From positions 310,001 to 374,000 of the forward strand of contig NZ_JAJAGO010000005.1 in NCBI RefSeq assembly GCF_025165795.1: a DNA stretch of 64,000 bases, written 5' to 3'. The DNA is from Streptomyces gossypii (GTDB lineage: Bacteria > Actinomycetota > Actinomycetes > Streptomycetales > Streptomycetaceae). This document shows, in pieces, positions 1-7,864 of the stretch. The notes below the pieces were generated by a model. It made no database searches. It saw nothing but the letters and a program-made list of their open reading frames with translations, and was not told the DNA's origin. How positions within the stretch are numbered: the stretch's first letter is position 1; every line of letters starts with the position of its first letter. A program made the translations under genes and the position numbers.

Positions 1-56
1 ACGAGGGCGCGACCGAGGTGCAGCGCTCGATCATCGCCAAGGAGCTCTACCGTTGA
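1..56 (+). CDS. Acyl-CoA dehydrogenase, C-terminal tail (partial)
   Basis: Only the last 17 codons are inside the window, ending at TGA 54-56. The residues EGATEVQRSIIAKELYR match the C-terminal helix typical of acyl-CoA dehydrogenases, where a G-A/G-T-E-I/V-Q-R-x-I-I motif closes the FAD site. The stop overlaps the TTG start of the next gene (TTGA), so the two are probably co-transcribed. The identification rests on this short motif alone. Confidence 0.6.
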   Translation, partial: EGATEVQRSIIAKELYR

Positions 57-451
57 CTCTCCGCCGGACGAACCCCGCGCACCTGGCACCGCCCACCGGC
101 TTCTCGCACGCGGTCACCGCCACCGGCTCCCGGCTGGTCTTCCTGGCCGGTCAGACGGCGCTCGACCCGGCGGGCAGAATCACCGGCGCTGATCTGCCCG
201 CCCAGTTCGCCAGGGCGCTGAGCAACCTGCTGGCCGCGCTGCACGCCTCCGGCGGCACCCCGGCCGACCTCACCCGCGTCACCGTCTACACCACCGACGT
301 CGCGGCCTACCGGGAGCACGCCCGTGAGCTGGGGCGCGTGTGGCGCGACCAGGCGGGGCGGGACTATCCGGCGATGGCGCTCGTCGGTGTCGTGCGCCTC
401 TGGGACGAGGAGGCGCTGGTCGAACTCGACGGCATCGCCGTGCTGCCGTGA
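53..451 (+). CDS. RidA/YjgF-family enamine/imine deaminase
   Basis: This 132-residue protein has the size and pattern of the RidA (YjgF/UK114) family, which hydrolyses reactive enamines and imines released by PLP enzymes. Visible signatures are FLAGQTALDPAG near the N-terminus, the central QFARALSNLLAAL helix, DLTRVTVYTTD, and YPAMALVGVVRLWDEEALVELDGIAVLP at the end. The usual late catalytic Arg is not in its standard setting (VGVVRLWDEEALVE), so it may belong to a divergent subgroup. The TTG start overlaps the upstream stop, suggesting translational coupling to the acyl-CoA dehydrogenase. It converges on the VOC gene at 460. Confidence 0.85.
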   Translation: MTLRRTNPAHLAPPTGFSHAVTATGSRLVFLAGQTALDPAGRITGADLPAQFARALSNLLAALHASGGTPADLTRVTVYTTDVAAYREHARELGRVWRDQAGRDYPAMALVGVVRLWDEEALVELDGIAVLP

Positions 452-459
452 CGGGAGCC

Positions 460-882
460 TCAGCTCGCCGCCGGATCCTGGACCGCGGCCGGGTCCATCC
501 ACATGACCTCCCACAGATGGCCGTCCAGGTCCTGGAAGGAGCGCCCGTACATGAAGCCCTCGTCCATCGGGTCCTTCGAGGACTTTCCGCCCGCCGCCAG
601 CGCCTTGTCCGCCAGGTCGTCGACCTCCTGACGGCTCTCGACGCCCAGTGCCACGATCACCTCGGCGGTCGTCGCGGCGTCGGCGACCTCCTTCGTCGTG
701 AACGTCTTGAAGAACGGCTCCGTCAGCAGCATCGCGTAGATGCCGTTGTCGGCGTCGATGACGAGGGACGCCGCGTTGTCGTCGGAGAACTGCTCGTTGA
801 ACGTGAAGCCGAGCTTGCCGAAGAACTCACGGGATCGGGTCAGGTCCCGCACGGGAAGGTTCACGAAGATCATCTTTGACAT
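460..882 (-). CDS. VOC (glyoxalase/bleomycin-resistance) family protein
   Basis: A 140-residue protein with two beta-alpha-beta-beta-beta halves typical of the vicinal oxygen chelate superfamily. It opens MSKMIFVNLPVRDLTRSREFFGKLGF and ends in the FQDLDGHLWEVMWMDP motif, close to the extradiol-dioxygenase-like PhnB/lactoylglutathione-lyase-like group. The ATG at 882 is preferred over an in-frame upstream start at 951 because the family alignment begins there and a purine-rich GAGGCAGA lies just upstream. Substrate cannot be assigned. It is convergent with the RidA gene. Confidence 0.85.
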   Translation of the reverse strand: MSKMIFVNLPVRDLTRSREFFGKLGFTFNEQFSDDNAASLVIDADNGIYAMLLTEPFFKTFTTKEVADAATTAEVIVALGVESRQEVDDLADKALAAGGKSSKDPMDEGFMYGRSFQDLDGHLWEVMWMDPAAVQDPAAS

Positions 883-997
883 GGTCTGCCTCGTCTCTCT
901 CGGTACCGCGTGTGCGCGGACCCGCTGCCGCCACCGTGCGGTGGCTTTCACAGAGACAGACGGCAGGTCGCGGCGGAACTCATCGCTCCACGCACCA

Positions 998-1735
998 TCA
1001 GTCGATATTTCTTTCGAACTCCCGGTGCGCGACGCCCAGCAGCCCGTGCAGCGCCTCCCCGCCCCGTGCGGTCACCCGCAGGGCCCGGCCGCTGCCGATC
1101 CGCTCGCACCAGCCCTCCGTCAGGGCGTACGTGCACAGCTCGGCGCCCGCCAGGCCCGCCAGATGGGGGCGGCGCTCCGTCCAGTCCAGGCACGAGCGGG
1201 CCATCGGACGGCGGCCGCGCGGACGGACCGCGAGGTCGACGCCCAGGCCGCGGAACCAGTCGATGCCCCGTTCGGTCACCGCGAAGCCCGTCGAATGCTG
1301 GAGCAGGCCACGCTCCAGCAGCGCGTCCGTGACGGCCACCCCCAGCCGCCCGGCCAGATGGTCGTAGCAGGTACGGGCCCGCGCCATGGCCGCGCTCGCC
1401 GACATCTCCCGCAGACCGCGCGGGACGGGCGCCGGGCCCGCGTGCGCCGCCAGGTCCTCGATCAGCTGCGCGCTCTGCGGACCGGCCAGCCGTACGTACC
1501 GGTGCCGCCCCTGCCGCTCCTCGGCCAGCAGGCCGCCCGCCACCAGCTTGTCCAGATGCCCGCTCGCGGTGGACGCCGCGACTCCCGCCGCCCGCGCCAG
1601 CTCACCCGCCGTCCAGGCACGCCCGTCCAGCAGCGCCAGACAGAACCGGGCGCGCGTCTCGTCCGCCAGCAGCCCGGCCAGCCGCGCCAGCGCCGGAACC
1701 GGACCGGCCTGGGCGGGGGCTTCGCTTCGCTCCAT
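998..1735 (-). CDS. ArsR/HTH_20-type winged-helix transcriptional regulator
   Basis: A 245-residue protein whose N-terminal ~95 residues form an ArsR-like winged helix (LARLAGLLADETRARFCLALLDGRAWTAGELARAAGVAASTASGHLDKLVAGGLLAEERQGRHRYVRL, residues ~12-80). A ~150-residue C-terminal part of unknown function follows, ending with EFERNID. No Cys-rich metal site of the classical ArsR/SmtB type is visible, so it is unlikely to be a simple metal sensor. The start at 1735 is chosen because the fold begins only about 12 residues later. It is the last gene before the divergent VOC promoter region, and its target is unknown. Confidence 0.8.
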   Translation of the reverse strand: MERSEAPAQAGPVPALARLAGLLADETRARFCLALLDGRAWTAGELARAAGVAASTASGHLDKLVAGGLLAEERQGRHRYVRLAGPQSAQLIEDLAAHAGPAPVPRGLREMSASAAMARARTCYDHLAGRLGVAVTDALLERGLLQHSTGFAVTERGIDWFRGLGVDLAVRPRGRRPMARSCLDWTERRPHLAGLAGAELCTYALTEGWCERIGSGRALRVTARGGEALHGLLGVAHREFERNID

Positions 1736-1802
1736 CCACCCATCATGACCGGCAATCGGGTGTTGCAGAGCAGGTGCTGTCAGGGGCTGGGGGCTTGGCG
1801 CC

Positions 1803-2744
1803 TCAGCTCCGTCGATACCTGGCCGCCATCGTGCGGAATACCTTCTTCTGTTCCCAGCGGGTCTCGTCGAGCATCCGGACGACGCCGTAGGAGCCGAGGT
1901 CCTGCTCCCGGGGCCTGCTGTAACCGGCGAAGGTGAACCAGAGCGCGGTGTCCACGCCTTCCGCCTCGAAGATGTCCAGCAGCTCGGTGAGGTAGCGCAC
2001 CTGCTCCTCCTCATCCGGTACCGCACCGTGCGGCACCTGCCAGGCCATGCCGCCGCGCTCTCCCGCTCCCCGGTATGCGCAGGTTCCGTACTCGGTCACC
2101 GCAACGGGCTTGCCGTGGGCGAGGTGCCCCCGCAGTTCGTCCCGGAGGCTGTCGACGTTGTAGGCGGCCCGGTAGGCGTCGATGCCGACGATGTCGAACG
2201 GACTCCAGTCGGCGAACTCCCAGGGAGCGGAGGCATACGTGACCCGCCCGCCGAAGTGCGCGCGGACACGCGCGGCGACCTGGGCGAGGAATGCGTTGAG
2301 GCGCTCCTGCACCGGCCCGAGGGAGGACCACCACTCCATGTCGGCGGCGGCCATGGCCCGCAGACGGTCGCCGTAGGTGTCGCCCGGAATGAAACCGCCG
2401 CAGAACGCGCTGATCTCGCAGCCGGCCACGAACACCACCTCGGCGCCGGCCTCCCGTACGGCTTCGGCCCGACGGGCACAGTCGGCGAAGTACGGGAGTA
2501 GCTGGTCGGGCGGCAGGTCCACGGGAAAGGGGGAGAACCAGACCTCAAGTCCGGCGTCCGCAGCGTGCCGGGCAGCGACGCTCAGCCGTTCGGGCTCTCT
2601 CCCGGAGATACGAACGGCGTCACAGTGCAGTTCCCCGGAGATCACCGCCATGTCGTGCCGGACCGTCCCAGGGGTGAAGTTCTTGCGGGAGAGCTCTTCC
2701 CCAGGGAGGAAACCGGTGTCGTAGTTGATGCCCCGTGCGCGCAC
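1803..2744 (-). CDS. TIM-barrel glycoside hydrolase-like protein, cytosolic
   Basis: A 313-residue protein without signal peptide, starting MRARGINYDTGFLP. It shows the landmarks of a beta/alpha-barrel hydrolase: VRISG and WFSPFPVDLPP on early strands, EVVFVAGCEIS with a Glu at the position of a clan GH-A acid/base, DIVGIDAYRAAY, and PVAVTEYGTCAYRGAG with a Glu at the nucleophile-like strand. Related actinobacterial proteins are usually annotated as hypothetical or abortive-infection proteins, so activity on sugars is inferred from fold only. It is followed by the ArsR-type gene in the same orientation, 67 bp away. Confidence 0.6.
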   Translation of the reverse strand: MRARGINYDTGFLPGEELSRKNFTPGTVRHDMAVISGELHCDAVRISGREPERLSVAARHAADAGLEVWFSPFPVDLPPDQLLPYFADCARRAEAVREAGAEVVFVAGCEISAFCGGFIPGDTYGDRLRAMAAADMEWWSSLGPVQERLNAFLAQVAARVRAHFGGRVTYASAPWEFADWSPFDIVGIDAYRAAYNVDSLRDELRGHLAHGKPVAVTEYGTCAYRGAGERGGMAWQVPHGAVPDEEEQVRYLTELLDIFEAEGVDTALWFTFAGYSRPREQDLGSYGVVRMLDETRWEQKKVFRTMAARYRRS

Positions 2745-2949
2745 GTCGTTGCCCCTTCACATCACTGTTGCCGTGTTCCAGCATCTGACCCGGCACCACG
2801 CACGACACCGGCTCCGCAGCCAATCCCCGAAGGACTTCCGGAGCCGACCACTGAGCAAGTCCCGCAGCGTGCAGCATGCTGCGGGACACGTTCACCCGTC
2901 CGGGTCTGGTGGGTGGCCGATTCGTGAACGCCGGGCAGGCTCGGCACCG

Positions 2950-5280
2950 TCAGCCGGCGGCGCGGCGGTAGGTACGGGGTGGACGGTTCCCCGTCGAACT
3001 GTCGACGACCAGCTCGTTCTCCCCCCGGACGGTGACGACGGTCGACGCGGTGTCGGACGTGCACTCCGGGTCCGGACCGGCCGAGGTGACCTTGCCGGGG
3101 CCGAAGCTCAGCGTCTCGTCCTCCACCGCCGCCAGAGTCTTCTCCCACGCACACCGGTAGCCGGGGCCGTCACCGTCGATGGCCATACGGACGCTGCCGA
3201 CGGGGCCCTGAGTGAAGGTCAGGAGGCGCTTGTGCTCCTCGTCGGAGTCAGTGAACCCCTCCCAGTCGCCCAGGAATTCCTTGGGCACAGCCGCCTTGGA
3301 GCTGCTGACCCGTACCAGCGTCGCACTGAGGTTCCTCGCCGGATAGGACCACTCCATGGAGCCGTCGCCCAGCACCTTCAGCCGCTGCTCGCCGTACGGG
3401 GCGCAGCTGTCGGCCGGGGAGCTGTCGGTGATCTCGCTGGTGACCACCATGTGCTCCTCGAACGAGACGAGAGTCGCCTCCCCCTCGCACAGCAGGTCCT
3501 TGTGGAGGTTGATGGTCGTGGCGACCACGTCACCCTCGTCGCCCGAGCCGATCTCGAACCGGCGGGTGATCTCCGCGTCGCTCCCGGGCTCCTTGACCTT
3601 CCCCTGCCAGGAACCCATGTACTTCTGCGGGACGGCGCCGGCGGCGGACGGTTCCGAGGAGGGTGCTCCGGACGCGCCGTCGGACGATCCGTCCTGGCTT
3701 CCGGAGTCCGGATCGGCGGTCGGCTGCTCTCGGACGCCTCCGGATTCACCGGCGTTGTCGTTGCCGCCGCCGTCGTCGTCGACGCCGCGCAGGACGAAGA
3801 AGGTGGCGGCACCGGAGATCAGGGTGCCGACGACAGCGACGGCGACCAGCAGCAGGCCCCGGCGGAAGCCCGTTCCACGCTCACCGGGCCCCGGTCCGGT
3901 GCTGCTGCCGCCCGCGCCGTACCCGGCCGGGGAGCCCGCCCCGTGGCCGGGCGGCACCGGACCGGCGAGCCCGCTTGTCACCGTGGTCATGCCGTGCGCC
4001 GGTACGTCCGGCGTGCCCTGGTCGGCCGGGCCGGCGGTCGGTACCGGGCCGGCGGCCGAAGGGCGGCCGGCCGGAGTGGCGGGAGAGCCCGTGACCGTAG
4101 GGGCGGCCCGGACCGCGCCCGGAGGCGGCACCGGCGGAGCCGCGGGCGGGGGCGGCGTCGCCGGAACCGGGGGTGTCTCCGGGGCGGGGGGAGTGTCCGG
4201 AGCGGGGGGAGTGTCCGGCGGCTGCGGCGGGGGCGGCGGTGTGGACGGCGCGCGGGGCGGCGGGTTGGGTGGCGGTGGGCCGAGTGCCACGCGCGGGGGT
4301 ACGGCCGGAGGCAGCGGCACGTACGGCACGCCTCCCGCGTCCGCGGCGCGCACCACCTCCGCCGCCTCCGGGACCTCCACATCCAGCAACCGCGCCGCGT
4401 GCCGCCCCAGTTGCGCGACCAGATCGCCGGGCAGCCAGGGATCGCCCGGTTCCGCCGCGTTCTCCTCGTCCGCCGTACGCCGCAGCACGTCGTCCAGGCC
4501 GGGCCGGTCGGACGGGTCCTTGGCGAGGCAGTCGCCCACCAGCTCCCGCACGTCCTCCGGTACGCCCGAGATTTCGGCCTCGTCCTGCACGACGCGGAAC
4601 AGCAGCGCGTGGCCCGCGCTGTCGGCCGCACCGAAGGGCGTGCGGCCGGTGGCGGCGAACGCCAGTACCGATCCCAGACAGAACACGTCGCTCGCCGGGG
4701 TCAGCCGCACACCGCGCACCTGCTCCGGCGACATGAAGCCCGGCGAACCGACGACCGCCCCCGTACGGGTGAGCTGCCCGTCGGCCACGGTCTCCAGCGC
4801 GCGGGCGATGCCGAAGTCGATCACACGGGGGCCGTCGATGGTCATCAGGATGTTCGAGGGCTTCAGATCGCGGTGGATGAGCCCCGCCTCATGGATGGCC
4901 CGCAGCGCGAGCGCCAGCCGGTTCGCCAGAATGCGCAGCGTACGGGCGGGCAGCGGGCGCGTACGGCCGGAGACGATCTCGTGGAGGGAGAGGCCGGGGA
5001 CGTATCCGGTGGCCACCCAGGGCTGGTCCGCGGCCGTGTCGGCGTCCAGGACCGGAGCGGTCCACTCGCCTCCGACCCGCCGTGCCGCGCTGACCTCGCG
5101 TTCGAACCGGGTCCGGAAGTCGGCAAGCCCGGCCAGCTCGGGCTTGACGAGTTTGACCGCCACCGTGCGCCCCCGTGGCGACTGGGCCAGATACACGAGG
5201 CCCATGCCGCCTTCGCCGAGCCGGCCCAGCAGCCGGTAGCCGCCGATCCGCTCAGGGTCGCCCGCCCGCAGCGTCCTCAT
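2950..5280 (-). CDS. Membrane-anchored eukaryotic-type Ser/Thr protein kinase
   Basis: A 776-residue Hanks-type kinase. The catalytic domain spans about residues 12-270 and has GRLGEGGMGLVYLA (glycine loop), VAVKLV, HRDLKPSNILM (catalytic Asp near 134), DFGIAR and GFMSPEQV. A Pro-rich linker of repeated APDTPP/APETPP units (~315-390) leads to one transmembrane helix (~473-497, LLLVAVAVVGTLISGAATFFVL) and a ~270-residue exterior region with paired Cys and no PASTA repeats, probably a sensor. The ATG at 5280 sits nine residues before the kinase fold, so in-frame starts further upstream are unlikely. It is divergent from the hypothetical gene at 5573, and its ligand and targets are unknown. Confidence 0.9.
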   Translation of the reverse strand: MRTLRAGDPERIGGYRLLGRLGEGGMGLVYLAQSPRGRTVAVKLVKPELAGLADFRTRFEREVSAARRVGGEWTAPVLDADTAADQPWVATGYVPGLSLHEIVSGRTRPLPARTLRILANRLALALRAIHEAGLIHRDLKPSNILMTIDGPRVIDFGIARALETVADGQLTRTGAVVGSPGFMSPEQVRGVRLTPASDVFCLGSVLAFAATGRTPFGAADSAGHALLFRVVQDEAEISGVPEDVRELVGDCLAKDPSDRPGLDDVLRRTADEENAAEPGDPWLPGDLVAQLGRHAARLLDVEVPEAAEVVRAADAGGVPYVPLPPAVPPRVALGPPPPNPPPRAPSTPPPPPQPPDTPPAPDTPPAPETPPVPATPPPPAAPPVPPPGAVRAAPTVTGSPATPAGRPSAAGPVPTAGPADQGTPDVPAHGMTTVTSGLAGPVPPGHGAGSPAGYGAGGSSTGPGPGERGTGFRRGLLLVAVAVVGTLISGAATFFVLRGVDDDGGGNDNAGESGGVREQPTADPDSGSQDGSSDGASGAPSSEPSAAGAVPQKYMGSWQGKVKEPGSDAEITRRFEIGSGDEGDVVATTINLHKDLLCEGEATLVSFEEHMVVTSEITDSSPADSCAPYGEQRLKVLGDGSMEWSYPARNLSATLVRVSSSKAAVPKEFLGDWEGFTDSDEEHKRLLTFTQGPVGSVRMAIDGDGPGYRCAWEKTLAAVEDETLSFGPGKVTSAGPDPECTSDTASTVVTVRGENELVVDSSTGNRPPRTYRRAAG

Positions 5281-5572
5281 GCCGTCTCCCCTCCTCGGGC
5301 GACCGGGTGCTGCCCGCTCCCGCCGTGTACGAGACATGATCGTAAAGCCTGGAGTGCCCCTCCCGGGCACGGTCCGGTGAACCCTTGCACACGGTTCTCG
5401 GCGGTGCGGCGCGGACGCTCTCCGCCGGGCTGTCACACATCTCCGCCGGCATCCGTCATAGCAGTGACGTAGGAGTTTCCGTGCCGCGCGGCAAGCCGCC
5501 CCTCGGTACGGCACCCATGGCGCCCGGCCGCCGGAAGCGGACCGTGCGACCGAGTACCAGGAGGCAGCCCTC

Positions 5573-6010
5573 ATGCTGTGTGTCAATCAGTACAGCCGCG
5601 AATACATCACGGAATGCCGGATGGCGGTCGACGAGGACATCGCCTCGTACCGCGAGCTGGCGACTGCCGTGGGCGGCACGAGCGGCAAGGGCAAGGCTCA
5701 GGCCGCCGCCGCACTCGAAGCATTCGAACCAGTGTTCTTCAACAACATGGTGCTGGCCATGGACCGCTACTTCGAGCACCGGAGCCGGACGCTGGAGCTG
5801 AAGGACGGCAACGCACTCAACGAGGTGCGGGTCCTGTGCACCTCACTCGCCGCCAACAACGGGAGGCTGGCGGCCGACAAGCAGATCAAGCTCAAGCCCG
5901 AGCGGTCGGTGCTGGGCTATGCGGTCGGCGACGAGGTCCGGCTGAGCGCGGACGACTTCGAGCGGCTCGCCAAGGCGTTCTTCGCCGAGATGGAGAGCAA
6001 GTTCTCCTGA
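5573..6010 (+). CDS. Conserved hypothetical protein, actinobacterial
   Basis: A 145-residue soluble protein that I do not recognise. It is alpha-helical and charged, starting MLCVNQYSREYITECRMAVDEDIASYREL with a central FEPVFFNNMVLAMDRYFEHRSRTLELKDGNALNEVRVLC segment. A strong AGGAGG ribosome-binding site lies 7 bp before the ATG. It has no signal peptide or membrane segment. It is transcribed divergently from the Ser/Thr kinase across ~290 bp and closed by its own hairpin terminator, so it is probably monocistronic. Confidence 0.7.
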   Translation: MLCVNQYSREYITECRMAVDEDIASYRELATAVGGTSGKGKAQAAAALEAFEPVFFNNMVLAMDRYFEHRSRTLELKDGNALNEVRVLCTSLAANNGRLAADKQIKLKPERSVLGYAVGDEVRLSADDFERLAKAFFAEMESKFS

Positions 6011-6025
6011 GGGCTGGCCCTCAGG
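6006..6025 (+). terminator. Hairpin terminator after the hypothetical gene
   Basis: CCTGAGGGC and GCCCTCAGG form a 9-bp perfect inverted repeat around a TG centre. It contains the stop codon of the preceding gene. No long T-tract follows, as is usual in Streptomyces. Confidence 0.6.
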
Positions 6026-6314
6026 GTCTGTCGTCCGGGTCAGGCTGGATGAGTGAGCGGGGTCTGGTGCGTGGGGTCGCAAGGCGGAGGAGGGAGCCGA
6101 CGCGGACCGTTGGTGACCGACGACAACGCGGCGAGGTCGCGTGCCGGGGCACGCGAACCCGGCAAGACCCACAGGACAGGCCCTGGCCGGGCACCCGTCC
6201 GCCACGCCACGTACCGGGCGGCGTGTCCGCCTTGTCGCCAAGAGTGACAGGACACCCCTTAGGCTGGATCCGGTATGTCGCTGCCACGGCGGACTCGGTG
6301 GAGGATCGTGACTG
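6026..6314 (+). promoter_or_regulatory. Intergenic region upstream of the ECF41 sigma gene
   Basis: About 290 bp without a convincing gene. It contains the inverted repeat GTGTCC ... GGACAC around 6230-6256, close to the sigma gene, with GTGACAGGACAC in its right arm. ECF41 sigma factors usually autoregulate from a TGTCACA/CGTC-type promoter, but no clean match is visible, so this is only a candidate regulatory stretch. Confidence 0.3.
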
Positions 6315-7190
6315 ATGGACCAAGGCGATTGGCTGGCGGAGCGTTTCGAGGAGCACCGGCCGCGGCTGCGCGCGGTGGCATACCGGATGCTCGGATCGCC
6401 GGGTGAGGCCGACGACGCGGTCCAGGAGGCGTGGTTCCGGCTGAGCCGTTCCCAGACCTCCCCGGTGGAGAACCTGGGCGGCTGGCTGACCACGGTCGTC
6501 GCCCGCGTCTGTCTGGACATGCTGCGCTCACGGGAGTCGCGGCGCGAGGAGCCGCTGGACGAGTTCGTGCCCGAACCCGTGCTGACCGGCCGGTACGAAG
6601 GGGACCCCGAGGGGCAGGCCGTGCTGGCCGACTCGGTCGGTCCCGCGCTGCTCGTCGTACTGGACACGCTCGCTCCCGCCGAACGCCTCGCGTTCGTGCT
6701 GCACGACATGTTCGCCGTGCCTTTCGACGAGATCGCCCCCATGGTGGGCCGCTCCACCGCCGCGGCGCGGCAGCTCGCCAGCCGTGCCCGCCGCCGGGTG
6801 CAGGGGTCGGCCCCCGCGCCCGAGGTCGATCTGCACCGTCAGCGGCGGGTTGTGGAGGCGTTCCTGGCCGCCTCGCGCGGCGGCGACTTCGACGCGCTGC
6901 TGACGATGCTCGACCCGGACGTCATGCTGCGTGCCGACGACGCGGCGGTGCGGGTCGGCGCGGACAGCGAGGTCCGCGGCGCGCGCTCGGTCGCCCGCAC
7001 CTTCTCGGGGCGCAGCAAGTACGCGCAGCCGGTGCTGCTGGACGGGTCGGCGGGTGCCGTCTGGGCGCCGAACGGACAGCCGCGCATCGCCTTCGGCTTC
7101 ACGATCGAGGACGGCAGGGTCGTCGAGATCGAGCTTCTCGCCGACCCCGTCGTCCTCGCCCGGCTTCCCCCGGCAGCCGTGGCCGGCTGA
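6315..7190 (+). CDS. ECF41-type (SigJ-like) RNA polymerase sigma factor
   Basis: A 291-residue extracytoplasmic-function sigma factor. Region 2 (FEEHRPRLRAVAYRMLGSPGEADDAVQEAWFRL) is at residues ~10-45 and region 4 (LAPAERLAFVLHDMFAVPFDEIAPMVGRSTAAARQLASRARRRV) at ~118-163. The ~120-residue C-terminal SnoaL/NTF2-like domain ends in FGFTIEDGRVVEIELLADPVVLARL. That tail is the hallmark of the ECF41 group, where it modulates sigma activity in place of a separate anti-sigma factor. ECF41 genes often neighbour carboxymuconolactone decarboxylase or oxidoreductase genes. Here the convergent neighbour is a VOC protein and an AhpD-like gene lies 7 kb away. Confidence 0.9.
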   Translation: MDQGDWLAERFEEHRPRLRAVAYRMLGSPGEADDAVQEAWFRLSRSQTSPVENLGGWLTTVVARVCLDMLRSRESRREEPLDEFVPEPVLTGRYEGDPEGQAVLADSVGPALLVVLDTLAPAERLAFVLHDMFAVPFDEIAPMVGRSTAAARQLASRARRRVQGSAPAPEVDLHRQRRVVEAFLAASRGGDFDALLTMLDPDVMLRADDAAVRVGADSEVRGARSVARTFSGRSKYAQPVLLDGSAGAVWAPNGQPRIAFGFTIEDGRVVEIELLADPVVLARLPPAAVAG

Positions 7191-7212
7191 CGCGGCACCA
7201 GGGCCGCGTCAG
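7187..7212. terminator. Bidirectional terminator containing both stop codons
   Basis: CTGACGCGGC and GCCGCGTCAG form a 10-bp perfect stem with a 6-nt loop. The TGA of the sigma gene lies in the left arm and the TGA of the convergent VOC gene in the right arm, so one hairpin serves both transcripts. Confidence 0.7.
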
Positions 7213-7553
7213 GCAGGCTGGATGAGCCCGATGACGTTGCCGTCCGCGTCCAGGACGGAGGCGGTCAGCTTGCCACCGCCCACGTCCTGCACCTCCTGCA
7301 GCGATTCCGCTCCGGCGTCCAGGAGCAGGCGCACGCTGCCGTTGATGTCCTCGACGTGCCAGTAGCCGACCGGGCCGGTCATCCCCTTGCTGTGCCCGTG
7401 CGGGTCCAGCCCGACGTCCTGGCCACCGGCGCTGAAGGCGACGTAGTAGGACTCGTCCATGTAGGGGTCGGTGCCCAGAAGCGCACGGAAGACCGCTTTG
7501 GCACGCGCCAGGTCGTCGACGGGGTAGATGATCGTCTGGACACCTTTGGTCAT
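7209..7553 (-). CDS. VOC (glyoxalase-like) family protein
   Basis: A 114-residue single-domain VOC protein: MTKGVQTIIYPVDDLARAKAVFRALLGTDPYMDESYYVAF at the N-terminus and LTASVLDADGNVIGLIQPA at the C-terminus. Metal ligands are not obvious (the family His is replaced in VGYWHVEDINGSV), so a non-catalytic binding role is possible. The ATG at 7553 follows a GAGGAGCAGTT ribosome-binding site, and the family start matches. It shares a terminator with the convergent ECF41 gene. Confidence 0.8.
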   Translation of the reverse strand: MTKGVQTIIYPVDDLARAKAVFRALLGTDPYMDESYYVAFSAGGQDVGLDPHGHSKGMTGPVGYWHVEDINGSVRLLLDAGAESLQEVQDVGGGKLTASVLDADGNVIGLIQPA

Positions 7554-7864
7554 GAACTGCTCCTCGTGGTGTGTCCGGTGCTGTGCCGTTCCTCGCACCG
7601 ACGCGGTTCCCCCGTCACGGGTACGTTAGGCCGTTACCGGACGAATCGGCCCGGGACACACGGGATGTCCCTGGCGCGGCGGAAGAGGCCGGGCGGCCCC
7701 TGCCGTTCTCCGCAACCGGCACATCGCACCGACCTCCAGCTCAACGGGGCTGTTCTCCCCTAGAGTTGGGTGGCGGTCGAGGGGCGCGCGGCAGCGTGCT
7801 GAGGCTCCGGGCTCCCCGTCGGCACGCGCGTCCGGACCGGCGTGAGCATCGGAGCAGGCTCCCC
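7554..7864. promoter_or_regulatory. Divergent intergenic region, VOC gene / STAND gene
   Basis: About 310 bp between two divergent genes. I see no gene, tRNA or strong palindrome. It presumably holds both promoters; a possible TAGAGT -10 element lies near 7762. Confidence 0.3.

Noticed and set aside
2725..5472. A 915-codon plus-strand open frame opposite the Ser/Thr kinase gene
   Set aside because: It is an antisense shadow caused by high GC in the third codon position. It is Arg/Ala/Gly-rich with no domain, while the minus strand encodes a textbook kinase.
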